Source of the DNA: Chrysomallon squamiferum
Taxonomy: Eukaryota; Mollusca; Gastropoda; Neomphalida; Peltospiridae
NCBI GenBank assembly: GCA_012295275.1
Contig: CM022667.1
Location: 6,560,332-6,580,331 of the forward strand
Direction of reading: 5' to 3'
Length of the DNA stretch: 20,000 nt
Positions 19,129-20,000 of this stretch are shown one piece after another. A program made the position numbers and the translations under genes. The first letter of the stretch is position 1. Every line of letters begins with the position of its first letter. The notes below the pieces were generated by a model, which saw nothing but the letters and a program-made list of their open reading frames with translations, had not been told where the DNA came from and ran no database searches.

Positions 19129-19321
19129 CTCCTGGCACACGCTGCCGTCGTGATGACTTTCCTCCTGCCCACAATGACGCCGCCGCACTGCCTCGACGTG
19201 GTTGACGTCCTGCTTCTCACTGACACCACCCACGGCCACTCACATGGTCGCTGAGGACGTCCGTTGAAGATCCTGGACACAAACGTCGCAGAGAGCGCGG
19301 CGTAGCCGCAGACGTCGTTTT
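19129..19321 (-). CDS. G4 exon: start of protease-like domain, His57 to Ala
   Basis: After GTGTCTCTCAG the frame reads NDVCGYAALSATFVSRIFNG, then RPQRPCEWPWVVSVRSRT, RQCGGVIVGRRKVITTAAC and ARR. R-IFNG is a standard activation-site pattern, PC-x-x-PW carries the family cysteine, and the TAAHC position reads TAAC-A with Ala for His57. Phase 1 in, phase 2 out at GGAG|GTAGTT. GC content is clearly higher than in its surroundings. Confidence 0.85.
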
Positions 19322-19329
19322 CTGAGAGA

Positions 19330-19700
19330 CACAAACACGTGACAGTAATAGAAACGTGACAGTAAATAGACACGTGACAGTAATAGACACGTGACAGTAA
19401 ATAGTAAGTGACAGTAATAGACACGTGACAGTAAATAGTAAGTGACAGTAATAGCCTCGTGACAGTAATAGACACGTGACAAAATAAACTTTTTACAGTA
19501 ATAAACACGTGACAAATGAGAAGAAAATAGACACACAGTAAAGAACACAGTGGAATGACAGTAAATTTACATAAACATTCTGAAATAAAAAACAGTATAC
19601 GTGACAGTACACACTAAAACAGACCTGACAGTAAATAGACACAGTAATAGACCAACAAAGACTATGACAGTAATAGACACGTGACAGTAAAAACACACAT
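19330..19700. repeat. CACGTG-bearing minisatellite
   Basis: Units of the type GACACGTGACAGTAATA (about 16-18 bp, variable) repeat upstream of the first visible G4 exon. At least seven copies carry the palindrome CACGTG; others read AAACGTG or AAGTGAC. A segment with CATTCTGAAATAAAAAA occurs at about 19575 and again at about 19825. Confidence 0.85.
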
Positions 19701-19844
19701 ACGTACAAACAAGATACGTACAGCAAACAAACGTAAGTTTTCTTCTTAGACACACAAAAATAAATTGTTTAGTGACATGAGACAAAAAACACAACAGAAC
19801 TCGTGGAATGATTAATTTACATAAACATTCTGAAATAAAAAAGA

Positions 19845-20000
19845 TATACGTACAGACACACGTACAAACAGACACACATACAATTAGACACACGTACAGA
19901 CAGACATACGTACAAACAGACATACGTACAAAGAGATATACGTACTAACAGATACATCTGTACAGACAGACGGAGACAGACACGTGCAAACAGAAAGACA
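19845..20000. repeat. ACAGACATACGTAC-type repeat
   Basis: Degenerate units of about 16 bp (ACAGACATACGTACAA, ACAGACACACGTACAG) run to the window edge. They contain the palindrome TACGTA. No exon is seen here; the 5' part of G4 must lie further right. Confidence 0.8.

Larger units (their letters stand above)
15925..19321 (-). pseudogene. G4: serine protease homologue, 5' incomplete, with in-frame stop
   Basis: Exons in coding order: 19321-19129, 17978-17854, 17504-17361, 16676-16522, 16074-15925. Phases 1,2,1,1,0 match G2 and G3 and all junctions are in phase. His57 is Ala (TTAACAR) and Ser195 is Glu (NDEGG), but Asp102 is kept (ANDVAVL). The second exon carries TGA at 17875-17873 in the frame fixed by both its splice sites, and its head lies in a tandem array. 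Either the gene is a young pseudogene, the stop is a base error, or another exon form is used. The later exons show intact, constrained cysteines. The signal peptide and any N-terminal module lie beyond the right edge. Confidence 0.7.

Overview
This is animal (metazoan) nuclear DNA: short coding exons with GT-AG introns of a few hundred bases, AT-rich introns, and very heavy micro- and minisatellite content. I infer a mollusc or other lophotrochozoan, because thrombospondin-1 and defensin-like modules are attached to secreted serine-protease-fold proteins; this is a weak inference. There are no bacterial genes, CRISPR arrays or rRNA, and I recognised no tRNA.

Layout. Four paralogous genes for trypsin-fold proteins (S1 family) lie in tandem with mixed orientation. 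G1 (- strand, about 1355-3626, incomplete at both ends) encodes three beta-defensin-like six-cysteine modules followed by the start of a protease-like domain. G2 (+ strand, 5148-8685) encodes a signal peptide, one defensin-like module, a thrombospondin type-1 repeat and a full protease-like domain. G3 (- strand, 10292-13198) is a complete six-exon gene for a 305-residue secreted protease-like protein with no accessory module. G4 (- strand, 15925-19321, 5' end missing) encodes a protease-like domain whose second visible exon holds an in-frame stop and whose exon head is tandemly copied five times. All four share the same intron phases in the protease domain (1,2,1,1,0, as far as each is visible), so they come from one ancestral gene.

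Function. None can be a normal protease. Catalytic His57 is replaced in all four (Ala, Thr, Val, Ala). Asp102 is replaced in G2 and G3 but kept in G4. Ser195 is replaced by Asn, Trp and Glu in G2, G3 and G4. The disulfide framework and the Asp194-Gly-Gly loop are mostly kept, so these look like folded, secreted pseudoproteases (serine protease homologues). The defensin-like modules at the N-terminus have the C-C-C-C-CC plan that is also seen in arthropod clip domains, which suggests extracellular innate immunity. That role is an inference.

Repeats. Almost every exon is flanked within tens of bases by a microsatellite ((GA)n, (CA)n, (TAA)n, (GAT)n). Several minisatellites appear to have grown out of gene pieces: a 40-bp array in G1 carries the exon end plus its splice donor about 15 times, an array of about 84 bp in G4 repeats an acceptor plus the exon head, and a 69-bp duplication repeats the last codons and stop of G2. 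The rest (3627-5147, 8686-10291, 13199-15924, 19322-20000) is intergenic or intronic, mostly simple repeat, with one possible orphan exon at 9437-9642.
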